NCBI RefSeq assembly: GCF_024497955.1
Contig: NZ_JANHKP010000004.1
Coordinates: 248,001 to 312,000, forward strand
Origin: Streptomyces sp. C10-9-1
GTDB lineage: Bacteria > Actinomycetota > Actinomycetes > Streptomycetales > Streptomycetaceae
Direction of reading: 5' to 3'
DNA: 64,000 nucleotides
Part shown: piece after piece, positions 56,215 to 64,000 of the stretch
Layout: every line of letters begins with the position of its first letter
Numbering within the stretch: the first letter of the stretch is position 1
Notes under the pieces: model-generated
Told to the model about the DNA's origin: nothing
What the model saw: the letters and a program-made list of their open reading frames with translations, nothing else
The model's database searches: none
Program-made: the position numbers and the translations under genes

Positions 56215-57621
56215 TCAGCGGCCGGGGTCCCGGCTCGGCGGAGGCGGGTCGGACGGCGGGCCGAAGCGTCCGGCGGGAGGCTGAAGGTAGCCCTGGGGAG
56301 CCTGCCCGTGCGACGGGGGCGCCTGGGACGGAGGTGCCGCCTGCGGCGGGTAGGCCGGTGCGCCCACCGGCTGGGGCCCCGGCGCAGCGCGGCGCCGGCG
56401 CACCACGACCGCGGCCACCGCACCCGCCAGGACCACAGCGGCACCGACGCCCAGAGCGATCCACGGACCGCTCCCCCCGTCCTCGTCCTGCGGATCCGCG
56501 GCCGCCTGGCCGGGACCGCTCTCGTCTCCCCCGGCCGCCGGGTCCGGAGCAGCGGACGGCTCGGGGTCCGGCTCCGCAGACGCCTCGGCCTCCGCCAGGT
56601 CCGGAAGCGGATACACATCGGCCGGACCCGGATCACCCGGCGTCTTCAACGCGATCCGCGGCCGCACGACCCCGTAACCGCCCCGGTCGGTCCGCTCCAT
56701 GCCGTTCTTGGCCTTGCCCGCGGTGTTGATCATGACGCGCAGGACCTGGTTGTTCGTCCACTCCGGGTACTTCGACCAGATCAGCGCGGCGGAGGCGGAC
56801 GCGAGGGCGGTGGCGTCGCTGGTGCCGTGGCTCCGACACAGCTCCGTGCCGCCCGGGCACGCAGACACAATCTTTTCGCCAGGCGCCGCAAGATCCACTT
56901 GTGGCCCACTCTGCGACTCAGCCGTAACAGTGCCGTTCTCATCGACGGCAGACACCCCGACCACACCGGGCGTTCCCGCCGGATACTTGAGAGTGTTGTG
57001 AGTATCGCCGTCATTTCCCACGCCAGCGAAGATCAGAGCACCCTTCCCCAAGGCGTACTTGACAGAATCTGCTACTTCCTCAGACGGCTCTGCCACGGCC
57101 TGCGAAATGTTGATCACCTTAGCTCCGGAGTCAACCGCGTAGCGGATTCCCTTGCCGAGGGATCCGTTCCAGAACTTTGGGTTCCATGCCAGCTTCGTGC
57201 CCTCATCCAGCAGAGGAAGCCTGATTGGGAGGATCTTGGAATCTGGAGCAAGTCCGAATGAACCTTGCCCTCCTGACTTGGCTCCGGTTCCAGCAATCAT
57301 GACGGCCATCTTCGTGCCATGGCCGTCATAGTCGTGGGTCTCGTCTCCCGGTGCTTCCTTCGACAAATCAAGCCCGGGCAGCACCTGCCCCTTGAGGTCA
57401 GGCAGCGTGTCGTCAACACCCCCGTCAATGACGGCTACGGTGACACCCTTGCCCGTGCTGACCTTCCACATCTCGTCCGCGTCCATAGCGTCGAGATGCC
57501 ACTGCATCTCCCGCACCGTCTCGGCCTGCGCCGGGGTGGCGGCGATGCCCACCAGCAGCAACCCCAGCGCCGCCGAGACGGCACGCCAGCGCCTGACCGA
57601 TCGGTTGCTGCCGATGAGCAT
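56215..57621 (-). CDS. mycP: type VII secretion-associated subtilisin-like protease (mycosin)
   Basis: A 468-residue membrane-anchored subtilase. Signal peptide residues 1-33 (ending TPAQA). The catalytic triad is D66 (AVIDGGVD), H102 (DGHGTKMA) and S269 (HGTSDATALAS); N204 (GVGND) is the oxyanion residue. In mycosins the Ser motif is usually GTSFATP; here the Pro position is Leu. A membrane helix (IALGVGAAVVLAGAVAAVVV) and a Pro/Gln tail end the protein. In ESX systems mycosin is needed for secretion. The middle (about 56860-57330) is less GC-rich than the ends. Confidence 0.9.
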   Translation of the reverse strand: MLIGSNRSVRRWRAVSAALGLLLVGIAATPAQAETVREMQWHLDAMDADEMWKVSTGKGVTVAVIDGGVDDTLPDLKGQVLPGLDLSKEAPGDETHDYDGHGTKMAVMIAGTGAKSGGQGSFGLAPDSKILPIRLPLLDEGTKLAWNPKFWNGSLGKGIRYAVDSGAKVINISQAVAEPSEEVADSVKYALGKGALIFAGVGNDGDTHNTLKYPAGTPGVVGVSAVDENGTVTAESQSGPQVDLAAPGEKIVSACPGGTELCRSHGTSDATALASASAALIWSKYPEWTNNQVLRVMINTAGKAKNGMERTDRGGYGVVRPRIALKTPGDPGPADVYPLPDLAEAEASAEPDPEPSAAPDPAAGGDESGPGQAAADPQDEDGGSGPWIALGVGAAVVLAGAVAAVVVRRRRAAPGPQPVGAPAYPPQAAPPSQAPPSHGQAPQGYLQPPAGRFGPPSDPPPPSRDPGR

Positions 57622-57648
57622 CGTTCATTTCCCTCTGTGGACGGTGTC

Positions 57649-59154
57649 TTAGTCGATGACCGGAGGCACGACGCGACGGTTGTCGCTCAGCCACGTCTCC
57701 TCGTCCTCGGTCAGGTAGTCGGGACGCTTCCGCTTGTCCTGCTCCTCGGTGCGCTCGTTCTTCCGCCCCCGAGGCGGTACCGCTCCCGCTCCGGCACTCG
57801 GGCGGGCGTTGCCGGTCGAGGAGGTGCGGGACGGACCGGTGCCCGTAGCGCCGGCGGTCCGCCCGACGGCGGCTCCCGGCTGAGACGGGCGACCGCCCAT
57901 GACCCCGCCGGTCTCGCCCGCCAAGCGGCGGCCGCCGGAGCCTGTGGCGGCGGGTGAGGCGGCTGCGCGTCCGCCCGCCCCTGCGGCGCCCTGCCCGAGG
58001 GGGGCACGGCCCATCGCCTGCTGCTCGCCCCCGACGACCAGGCCGCGCGGGATGCTCCCGGCAGCCCGCCCCGGGGCAGGGGGCATGGGGCGCCCGCCCA
58101 CGATGCCCGGCGTCCCACCCGTCGGCCGACCGGTGCCGCCGTAGAGCTGACCGGTGCCCGGGAGGCTTCGGCCCGAAGCCGATGCGCGTCCCTGCGCCGG
58201 ACCCCCGACGGGCCCGGCGGTCAGTGGAGGAGCCCCTCCCAGCAGGGGCGGGAAACCCTCGCTCCGGACAGGGGACGGGCCGGGCGCCGGTGCAGGACCC
58301 GGCCCCGCGGTCGTCGGGGGCGGAAGCGTCCCGACGCTGTCGAGACGGGTGGAGACGGACGGCGCCTCCACCAGGCGCTCGGCGGGAGAACCGGATCTCG
58401 GTGCGGTTGAAGTGCCGGACGCTGCACCAGCAGACCCTAGCTCCGTCTCCCCGACGGAGGCCGAGGCAGATCGAAGAGCAGAAGAACCAGATGGCGCCTG
58501 GGCCACACCGAATCGCTCCTCGCCATCTACGCGTGCAGTCTCCGGAGGCACGAACTCCCCCGGAGGCGGCGGGAACTCCGGCAGCGGCATCGACTGGATG
58601 CGCTGACCGGAGTGGGTGTACGTCTGGCCCAGCTTGCGCAGTTGGTCCGCCGCTTCGAGGCGGCGGTGCTCCTGGGCGGTCTGCGCCCCCGTGAGCATCT
58701 TCAGAGCGTCGACCTCGGCGTTGCCCGACCCCGGGTCCTTCCTGGCGGCGTGCAGCAGCTCGCGGGCGCTCGCCTCGCGCGCCTCGGCCGCACCGTCGCG
58801 CGGCGGCACCGCGGCCTTGGCGTGCGCGAGGGCCGTGGCGACCTCCTCGAAGACCTGGGCGGCGTTCTGCGTGTAGCCGCCCAGCTCCAGGGTGGCCATG
58901 ACGGCCTTGTGGCCCCAGTCCCGGAAGGACTCGCCACCCTCGCCCTGCCACACGACGCGCGTCATGTGGGCCTTCATTCCCTCGCCCACCCGGGTGATGA
59001 CGCTGGACGCCTTGGACAGCCGCTGGGCGAGCTGGGCCGCGGACTCGGAGTTCGCTCCCTTGATCATCGCCAGCAGCGCGTCGTGCGTCTGCGCCTCGAA
59101 GTCCGTGGTCCGGGGCCCGGGGATCGACCCGGGGTCCTTCACACCGTCAGTCAT
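57649..59154 (-). CDS. WXG/PPE-like type VII substrate or scaffold protein
   Basis: A 501-residue protein. The N-terminal ~190 residues are helical with a WxG turn (W69-Q70-G71 in RVVWQGEGGESF), as in WXG100/PPE-type proteins; helices flank it. The next ~270 residues are Gly/Pro/Ala-rich and unstructured. It ends with a conserved-looking DYLTEDEETWLSDNRRVVPP, which I recall as the tail of streptomycete type VII proteins. ATG at 59154. It is 27 bp upstream of the mycosin gene, in one transcription unit. Confidence 0.78.
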   Translation of the reverse strand: MTDGVKDPGSIPGPRTTDFEAQTHDALLAMIKGANSESAAQLAQRLSKASSVITRVGEGMKAHMTRVVWQGEGGESFRDWGHKAVMATLELGGYTQNAAQVFEEVATALAHAKAAVPPRDGAAEAREASARELLHAARKDPGSGNAEVDALKMLTGAQTAQEHRRLEAADQLRKLGQTYTHSGQRIQSMPLPEFPPPPGEFVPPETARVDGEERFGVAQAPSGSSALRSASASVGETELGSAGAASGTSTAPRSGSPAERLVEAPSVSTRLDSVGTLPPPTTAGPGPAPAPGPSPVRSEGFPPLLGGAPPLTAGPVGGPAQGRASASGRSLPGTGQLYGGTGRPTGGTPGIVGGRPMPPAPGRAAGSIPRGLVVGGEQQAMGRAPLGQGAAGAGGRAAASPAATGSGGRRLAGETGGVMGGRPSQPGAAVGRTAGATGTGPSRTSSTGNARPSAGAGAVPPRGRKNERTEEQDKRKRPDYLTEDEETWLSDNRRVVPPVID

Positions 59155-59185
59155 GGACGGTCACCATCCTGCTGTCCCCCAGTCT

Positions 59186-59698
59186 TCAGAAGCTGTGTTG
59201 ATTGTCGCCCCCGGCCGTCCCGCCGCCGGGCGCCTGCGGCCCGCCGTCGGCGGCCGGGCGGGCGCCGTCCTGCGAGCCCTCCGGCCTCAGCTCCTGCGCC
59301 AGCTGGAGCATCCGATCGCGGACCCCCTGGTCGATGTTCTCGTAACCGACCTGCGAGGCCGAGACGGCGATGCTGAGGCCGTCGACCTGGAGGGCGAGGA
59401 TCTTGGAGAGCTTCTCCACCTGGTCGTGGACGCTGGCGTAGACGCTGTAGAGATAGGCGCTCTCACCGAAGGCGGTGCTGCCGAGCTGGCCCGGCTCGAT
59501 GCGGCCGGCCCCGACCTTCTCGGGCGCCGCCTCGGAGCCCTCCAGCTCGACGAGCAGCTTGTCGATCTCCCGTTTGAAGGTGGTCATCGACTCCAGCTCG
59601 GTGACCAGTTTGACCGCCGAGAGAGCGGGGCCCACGAGGGGCACCACCCCCAGCACCTCCGGTATGACCGGTCGTCCCGTCCCGTCGTCCAGAGCCAT
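59186..59698 (-). CDS. small helical protein, first gene of the type VII-like unit
   Basis: A 170-residue soluble helical protein. Long helices dominate (GPALSAVKLVTELESMTTFK and HDQVEKLSKILALQVDGLSI), with a Gly/Pro-rich C-terminus. The arrangement next to a WXG-like protein and mycosin suggests a chaperone or secreted partner. ATG at 59698 behind GGGGAGG. No family is recognised with confidence. Confidence 0.7.
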   Translation of the reverse strand: MALDDGTGRPVIPEVLGVVPLVGPALSAVKLVTELESMTTFKREIDKLLVELEGSEAAPEKVGAGRIEPGQLGSTAFGESAYLYSVYASVHDQVEKLSKILALQVDGLSIAVSASQVGYENIDQGVRDRMLQLAQELRPEGSQDGARPAADGGPQAPGGGTAGGDNQHSF

Positions 59699-60180
59699 CC
59701 ATGCCTCCCCGTTCACAGCGCTCTACGCCGCCACTCTACCGAGTGGTCATGACAGCAGGCACCCCCGAATTGCAGGTGCAACGCGGGTCACACCCATCGG
59801 AGTTGGCCCCTGCCGCCGCCTTTCGCCCGCGTTTCCCGCACCGTCACGCGGCGCGGTGCGCGGCGGGCGCCGCCCTCGGTGCGGGCGACGGGGACGCCGT
59901 GGCGCCGCATCGGGGGCACCACCGTCCGGCCGCCCGCGCGGACGGGCCTCACGGCAGGCTACGCCTCCGGCCCATCCAACCGGGAGGCGGGGGCGGGGAA
60001 ATGGGCGTGCGGGCGCCTCAAGCGCGGCCCGGAGGGCGGCTCCTGGGCGGGCCCGGCCCGTACCGGAACCGCCCGGCGGCGTTGCGCTCAGGAACGGCAA
60101 CCCGCCCGGGCGCCGGGTGTGTGCCGGACGGTCGTCCGCGCGGGGCTCGGGGCGGGCGGCGTGTCGCCGCCCGCCGCGCG
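59699..60180. other. intergenic region upstream of the type VII-like unit
   Basis: About 480 bp between two minus-strand units. It should hold the promoter of the type VII unit (near 59700-59800) and the end of the Mo-enzyme transcript. A short palindrome TTGCA-GG-TGCAA lies near 59770. Plus-strand open frames here are shadow-like. No hairpin terminator as clear as elsewhere. Confidence 0.4.
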
Positions 60181-62505
60181 TCAGCCCCGGGCGGTGGCCG
60201 CGGCCACCGCCGCCTGCGGGCGGATCGGAAGGCGGTTGACCGGGCGGCCGGTCGCCGCGCGGACGGCCGCCGCGACGGCCGCCGGGGAGGTCACGACGGG
60301 CACGGCGCTCACGGGCTTGGCGCCGAACGGCGCCACCACGTCGCGTTCCTCGACCAGCTTCACGATGCGGATGTCCGGTGCGTCGAGGCAGGTGGGGAGG
60401 GCATAGCCGGTGAGGTCGGGGTGGCGGACCAGTCCGCGGGAGGTGCGGAGGTTCTCGGTGAGGGCCGCGCCGATGCCCTGGGTGACGCCCGCCTCGATGC
60501 GTGTGGCCAGCTGGGCGGGGTTGAGCACCCGTCCGACGTCCTGGGCCACGGCCATCTCCACGACCCGCACGGAGCCGAGTTCGATGTCGACGTCCACGAC
60601 GGCGCGGATCGCGCAGAACGCCAGGCCCACGAAGGCGTCGCCCTGGCCGGAGGCGTCAAGGGGCTCGGTGGGGTGGGGGCGGCACTGCGCGGTCGCCCAC
60701 AGCTCCTTGCCCGCCATGGCCTCCATGACCGTCGTCGAGAGCACGCCGTCGTAGGAGGTGATCCTTCCGTCGGCGATCTGGAGCAGCTCCGTGGACATGC
60801 CGAACTGGTGGGCCAGTGGCTGGAGGAGCTGCGTGCGCACCATCTTGGCCGCGCGCTCGACCGCGCCGCCGGAGACCCAGGTGTGGCGGCCGTGCGCGGC
60901 CGGACCGGCCGGGGGCTGGTCGGTGTCGACGGCGGCGACCCGCACGTCCTCGACACCGAGGACGTCCTGGACGATCTGGCGGGCGAGGGTGGAGAAGCCG
61001 GAGCCGGTGTCGACCGCGGCACAGATGACCGTGGCCACGCCGTCCTGCACCCGGACGGTGGCGGTGGAGACCTCGTCGGTGCCTTCGGCGCCGAGCATGT
61101 GGACCATGCCGAGGGCGTAGCCGACGCCCCGTCGCACCGCCCCCGGCTCTCCCGCGCCCTCGGGGCCGCCGGGGAGGAGCCAGTCCTCCTCGGGGGTGTC
61201 CTTGGGGAGCGAGGGCAGCGGGAAGTCGCGTACGGCCTCCAGCAGTTCGGCGACCGGGGCCGGGCAGGTGACGGTCTGCCCGGTGGGCAGGATGTCCCCG
61301 GTGGCGAGGACGTTGCGCAGGCGCAGTTCGGCAGGGTCGACGCCGAGTCTGGCGGCGAGCTTGTCCATCTGCGCCTCGTAGGCGGCGCAGACCTGCATGG
61401 CACCCTCGCCGCGCATGTGCCCGGAGGGCGGGTTGTTGGTGCGCACCGCCCAGCCCTCGATGAAGGCGTGCGGCACGACGTAGGGGCCGCAGGCGAAGGC
61501 GACGGCGGCGGCGAGCGATTCGGCGGAGGAGTCGGCGTAGGCCCCGGCGTCGAGGAGGAGCTGGGCCTCGACCTTCACCAGGTGGCCCTCCGCGTCGGCG
61601 TGGTGCCGGTAGCGCAGCAGGGTCGGGTGGCGGTGGGCGTGGCCGAGGAAGGACTCCTCGCGGGTCGCGGCGAGTTTGACCGGGCAGCCGGTGCGGAGCG
61701 CGAGCAGCCCGAGGGGGAGCTGGAAGCCGGGGTCCTCGCGGTCGCCGGTGGCGCCGGGGACCCCGGTGACCACCACCTTCACGCGGTCCTGCTCCAGACC
61801 GAAGCAGGCGGCGGCGAGGGAGCGGTCGGCGTGCGGGTCGGTGGAGGCCAGGTAGAGCTCCACACCGCCGTCGGGGCGGGGCACGGCGAGCCCGGCCTCG
61901 GCACCGACGGGTGCGGGGTCCTGGCGTCCGATGCGGTACAGGCCCTCGACGACGATCTCGCCGACGGCGTCCGGGTCGCCGTAGCGCAGCGGGATGTGGC
62001 GCACGAGGTTGCCGTCGGGGTGGAGGGGCTCCGCCTCGAAGGCGCGCTCCGGGTCGGTGACGGGTTCGAGGAGCTCGTACTCGACGGTGATGGCCGCGGC
62101 GGCGAGCCGGGCGGTGTCCGGGTGGTCGGCGGCCACGGCGGCGATGGCCTCGCCGTGGTGGCGGACGGTGTCGGCGGCGAAGACCGGGCGGTCGGCGATA
62201 CGGCGGCCGTAGGCGGAGTCCCCGGGGACGTCCTCGTGGGTGATCACGGCCCGGACGCCGGGCATCTCCCGGGCGGCGGAGGTGTCGACCGAGAGGATGC
62301 GCGCATGGGCGTGCGGAGAGCGGAGCAGGGCCGCCCAGAGCAGGCCCTCGGCCCACAGGTCGGAGGCGTAGGGGAAGGTGCCCTCCGTCTTGGCGCGGGT
62401 GTCGGCGGCCGGGAGGGAGACCCCCAGGCCGCGGGTGGGTGCCTCGTCGGCCGGGGGGGCGCCCTCGGGCCGGAGCGGCGAGGTGGTGGCCGCGTCGTTG
62501 CTCAC
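60181..62505 (-). CDS. xanthine dehydrogenase-type molybdopterin-binding subunit
   Basis: A 774-residue large subunit of the xanthine oxidase family (XdhA/CoxL-like) that holds the molybdopterin cofactor and oxidises purines or other heterocycles. Family blocks: a/b domain ARILSVDTSAAREMPGVRAV, the RTNNPPSGHMRGEGAMQVCA cofactor stretch, and GAAHGRHTWVSGG-type regions with a catalytic Glu-like site in the C-terminal AFCAIRAVVDVDIE. GTG start at 62505, overlapping the stop of the 2Fe-2S subunit (GTGA), so they are coupled. The FAD subunit is presumably outside the window. Confidence 0.9.
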   Translation of the reverse strand: MSNDAATTSPLRPEGAPPADEAPTRGLGVSLPAADTRAKTEGTFPYASDLWAEGLLWAALLRSPHAHARILSVDTSAAREMPGVRAVITHEDVPGDSAYGRRIADRPVFAADTVRHHGEAIAAVAADHPDTARLAAAAITVEYELLEPVTDPERAFEAEPLHPDGNLVRHIPLRYGDPDAVGEIVVEGLYRIGRQDPAPVGAEAGLAVPRPDGGVELYLASTDPHADRSLAAACFGLEQDRVKVVVTGVPGATGDREDPGFQLPLGLLALRTGCPVKLAATREESFLGHAHRHPTLLRYRHHADAEGHLVKVEAQLLLDAGAYADSSAESLAAAVAFACGPYVVPHAFIEGWAVRTNNPPSGHMRGEGAMQVCAAYEAQMDKLAARLGVDPAELRLRNVLATGDILPTGQTVTCPAPVAELLEAVRDFPLPSLPKDTPEEDWLLPGGPEGAGEPGAVRRGVGYALGMVHMLGAEGTDEVSTATVRVQDGVATVICAAVDTGSGFSTLARQIVQDVLGVEDVRVAAVDTDQPPAGPAAHGRHTWVSGGAVERAAKMVRTQLLQPLAHQFGMSTELLQIADGRITSYDGVLSTTVMEAMAGKELWATAQCRPHPTEPLDASGQGDAFVGLAFCAIRAVVDVDIELGSVRVVEMAVAQDVGRVLNPAQLATRIEAGVTQGIGAALTENLRTSRGLVRHPDLTGYALPTCLDAPDIRIVKLVEERDVVAPFGAKPVSAVPVVTSPAAVAAAVRAATGRPVNRLPIRPQAAVAAATARG

Positions 62506-64000
62506 GCCATGCCTCCGTCGTGCGGGTGCGGCTGGGCACTCCCCTCGCCGGGGGGTGCCTGGTGCGGTACGCGGGCCCCGTCCGGTGCGGAGTCGGCCCG
62601 CTGGTCGGCGGTGTCGCCGTCGGGGGCCTCGGCGGCGGCCGCCCGGTCGGCGACGACCTCGCGGACGGCGGAGAGCACGCCCTGGTAGCCGGTGCAGCGG
62701 CAGAGGTTGCCGCTGAGGGCCCGTCGGGTCTCCAGTTCGCTGGGGGCGTGGTTGCCCTCCAGGAGGTCGTGGACGGTCATCGCCATTCCGGGGATGCAGA
62801 AGCCGCACTGGACGGCACCGCACCGCGCGAGGGCGCGCTGGACGTCCGAGGGCTCGCCGTGGGTGGCCAGGCCCTCGACCGTGCGGATCTCGGATCCGGC
62901 CGTGGTCGCGGCGGGGACCAGGCAGGAGGCCACCAGGCGGCCGTCCACCTGCACGTTGCAGGCGCCGCACTCCCCCTGGGAGCAGCCGTCCTTCGCGCCG
63001 GCGAGGCCGAGGCGCTCGCGGAGCACGTAGAGCAGGGACTCGCCGATCCAGGCGTCGGTGACGGGGCGGTCGGCGCCGTTCACGGTGAGGACGTACGAGG
63101 CGGCCGGGTGCTCGTCGCCCGCGCCGGGCAGCGGCGGGGCGTCCGCCGGGTCGAGGACGGGCAGCGGCTCCGGCGCGGGTGCCGTGTGCGGGGCCTGCCC
63201 CGGGGCGTCGTGCGGCGCGGGGGCGGCCTCGGTGCGCGGCGGGGGCACGGGGGCGCCGGGCGCCTCCTCCGCGGCGGTCGGGGCGTCCGCCGGCGCCTCG
63301 GACGGGACCTGTGCGCCGGGCTCCGGGGCGGGAGGCTCTGCGGGGAGGGCCGGGGGGTCTGCGGGCGGGGCGGCGGGGCCTTCGTCCGGGAGGCGGTCCG
63401 CCGGGGCGGGCACCGGTTCCGGGGGGCCGCTCTCCGGGGCGCCGGAGAGGTCGTCCGGTGCTTCCGGGACGGGATGCGCGTCCCCGGAGGGGGCCCCGGG
63501 CCGGTCGGCACCGGTGGGCGCGGAGGCGTCCCCGGGCGCGGCGGTGCCCTCGGCCGCCGGGTGTTCGGGTCCGTGCTCTTCGACCGGCTCGGGTCCGGGC
63601 TCGGGCTCGGGCGCTCCGTCCGGGAAGGGCTGCGCGGGGTCCCCGGGTGCCGCCTCGGCGGCCTCCGGGAGCGGATCGGGGTCGGGCTCGGGCTGCTGTG
63701 CCCAGGGGGCGGGGGCGCCTCCGGGGAGCGTGGTCCAGGCCGGGGCGGCGGCGGGCGCGGTGCCGGGGACCGCGTTCCGGGGGTACTCGCCGGACTCCTC
63801 GGGCAGGTCGCCGTCCGCTATGGGGACGGACCACTGTCCGGTCATCTCGTGGGCGGCGGCCGGGTCCCGGGGAGCGGACTCCTCGGGGAAGGTCCACTGA
63901 CCGGTCGCCTGCGGGTCCGCCGGGTCCCGGGGAGCACGCGGGTCGGGGAAGGTCCACTGACCGGTCGCCTGCGGGTCGGCCGGGTCCCGGGGAGCGGACT
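62502..64000 (-). CDS. (2Fe-2S)-binding subunit of a xanthine dehydrogenase-type enzyme (5' end outside window)
   Basis: Partial: the frame stays open to the window edge at 64000, so the N-terminus is missing; an internal ATG at 63845 would give 447 residues. The C-terminal part carries both clusters: DGCSQGECGACNVQVDGRLV plus a later ASC, and CGAVQCGFCIPGM with CRCTGYQG. The N-terminal ~230 residues are an Ala/Pro/Glu-rich linker. The farthest upstream part is a 60-bp repeat array encoding DPQATGQWTFP-type units. The product transfers electrons from the Mo site to FAD. Confidence 0.88.
   Translation of the reverse strand, partial: SAPRDPADPQATGQWTFPDPRAPRDPADPQATGQWTFPEESAPRDPAAAHEMTGQWSVPIADGDLPEESGEYPRNAVPGTAPAAAPAWTTLPGGAPAPWAQQPEPDPDPLPEAAEAAPGDPAQPFPDGAPEPEPGPEPVEEHGPEHPAAEGTAAPGDASAPTGADRPGAPSGDAHPVPEAPDDLSGAPESGPPEPVPAPADRLPDEGPAAPPADPPALPAEPPAPEPGAQVPSEAPADAPTAAEEAPGAPVPPPRTEAAPAPHDAPGQAPHTAPAPEPLPVLDPADAPPLPGAGDEHPAASYVLTVNGADRPVTDAWIGESLLYVLRERLGLAGAKDGCSQGECGACNVQVDGRLVASCLVPAATTAGSEIRTVEGLATHGEPSDVQRALARCGAVQCGFCIPGMAMTVHDLLEGNHAPSELETRRALSGNLCRCTGYQGVLSAVREVVADRAAAAEAPDGDTADQRADSAPDGARVPHQAPPGEGSAQPHPHDGGMA
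63841..64000. repeat. 60-bp repeat array in the 2Fe-2S subunit gene
   Basis: Three imperfect units with a 60-bp period (63841-63900, 63901-63960 and 63961 to the window edge). On the minus strand each encodes a 20-residue unit containing TGQWTFP or TGQWSVP and APRDPA. The array continues outside the window. Confidence 0.85.

Overview
The window looks like a piece of a Streptomyces core chromosome. GC is very high (by eye above 70 percent) with G/C in nearly all third codon positions. Three markers point the same way: an SsgA-like sporulation protein, GlcNAc PTS permeases with DasR-type dre operators, and an actinobacterial cysteine leader peptide. The gene order nearby (bcp, rdgB, rph, nagF-nagE1-nagE2, cysM-cysO-mec, clpS, pncB, pncA, an ssgA-like gene, hppD, lrp) matches my memory of the S. 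coelicolor nagE2 neighbourhood; that is recollection, not a search. I count 57 protein genes plus one very short leader-peptide gene and one tRNA. There is no CRISPR array, insertion sequence or integrase.

Layout. 1-7.3 kb: a Gfo/Idh/MocA oxidoreductase coupled to a UPF0303/HbpS-like protein, an FAH-fold hydrolase, a second-type YidC with a small membrane partner, a TPR/SEC-C protein and a secreted phosphodiester glycosidase. 7.3-12.2 kb: a 999-residue LAL-type regulator divergent from a class I sesquiterpene synthase, separated by 695 bp without a credible gene. 12.2-21.1 kb: DUF445, SGNH hydrolase and DUF1707 proteins, a three-gene ABC-2 exporter and a class A PBP. 21.0-24.4 kb: a guanidinium-exporter-type SMR protein behind a guanidine-III riboswitch, a GroES-like protein, DUF3618, bcp, two tandem HNH endonuclease paralogues and an unusual tRNA. 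24.5-29.8 kb: rdgB, a lipoprotein, rph and the GlcNAc PTS genes. 29.8-36.5 kb: a USP/permease pair, an MBL hydrolase, a membrane-anchored MazF-like protein and the sulfur-carrier cysteine pathway (leader peptide, cysO, cysM, JAMM protease) next to DUF2017 and clpS. 36.7-42 kb: pncB/pncA and a large M6 metalloprotease. 42-52 kb: two RDD proteins, an ssgG-like gene, a FAD oxidase, a TPR protein, hppD divergent from an Lrp gene, a PDZ-less Lon-like protease and an IclR regulator. 52-60 kb: an SF2 helicase, an MFS transporter and an orphan type VII-associated trio (mycosin, WXG/PPE-like protein, small helical partner). 60-64 kb: two subunits of a xanthine-dehydrogenase-type enzyme, the second running off the window.

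How the genes work together. The nag genes import and phosphorylate N-acetylglucosamine and are probably silenced by DasR at the dre sites. CysO, CysM and the JAMM protease form a thiocarboxylate route to cysteine, and a cysteine-containing leader peptide sits just upstream of cysO. PncB and PncA recycle nicotinamide to NAD. The Lrp regulator probably controls hppD (tyrosine catabolism) from the shared 121-bp intergenic region.

Most worth a second look: the 73-nt tRNA with a UAG anticodon but no long variable arm; the CysO that ends Gly-Gly-Met-Arg and so needs C-terminal trimming, with a JAMM protease next door; the guanidine-III riboswitch; the tandem HNH proteins built from four copies of an SHF-ending module; the orphan type VII locus with a lower-GC patch inside its protease gene; and the coding minisatellites at 52.0 kb and 63.9 kb.
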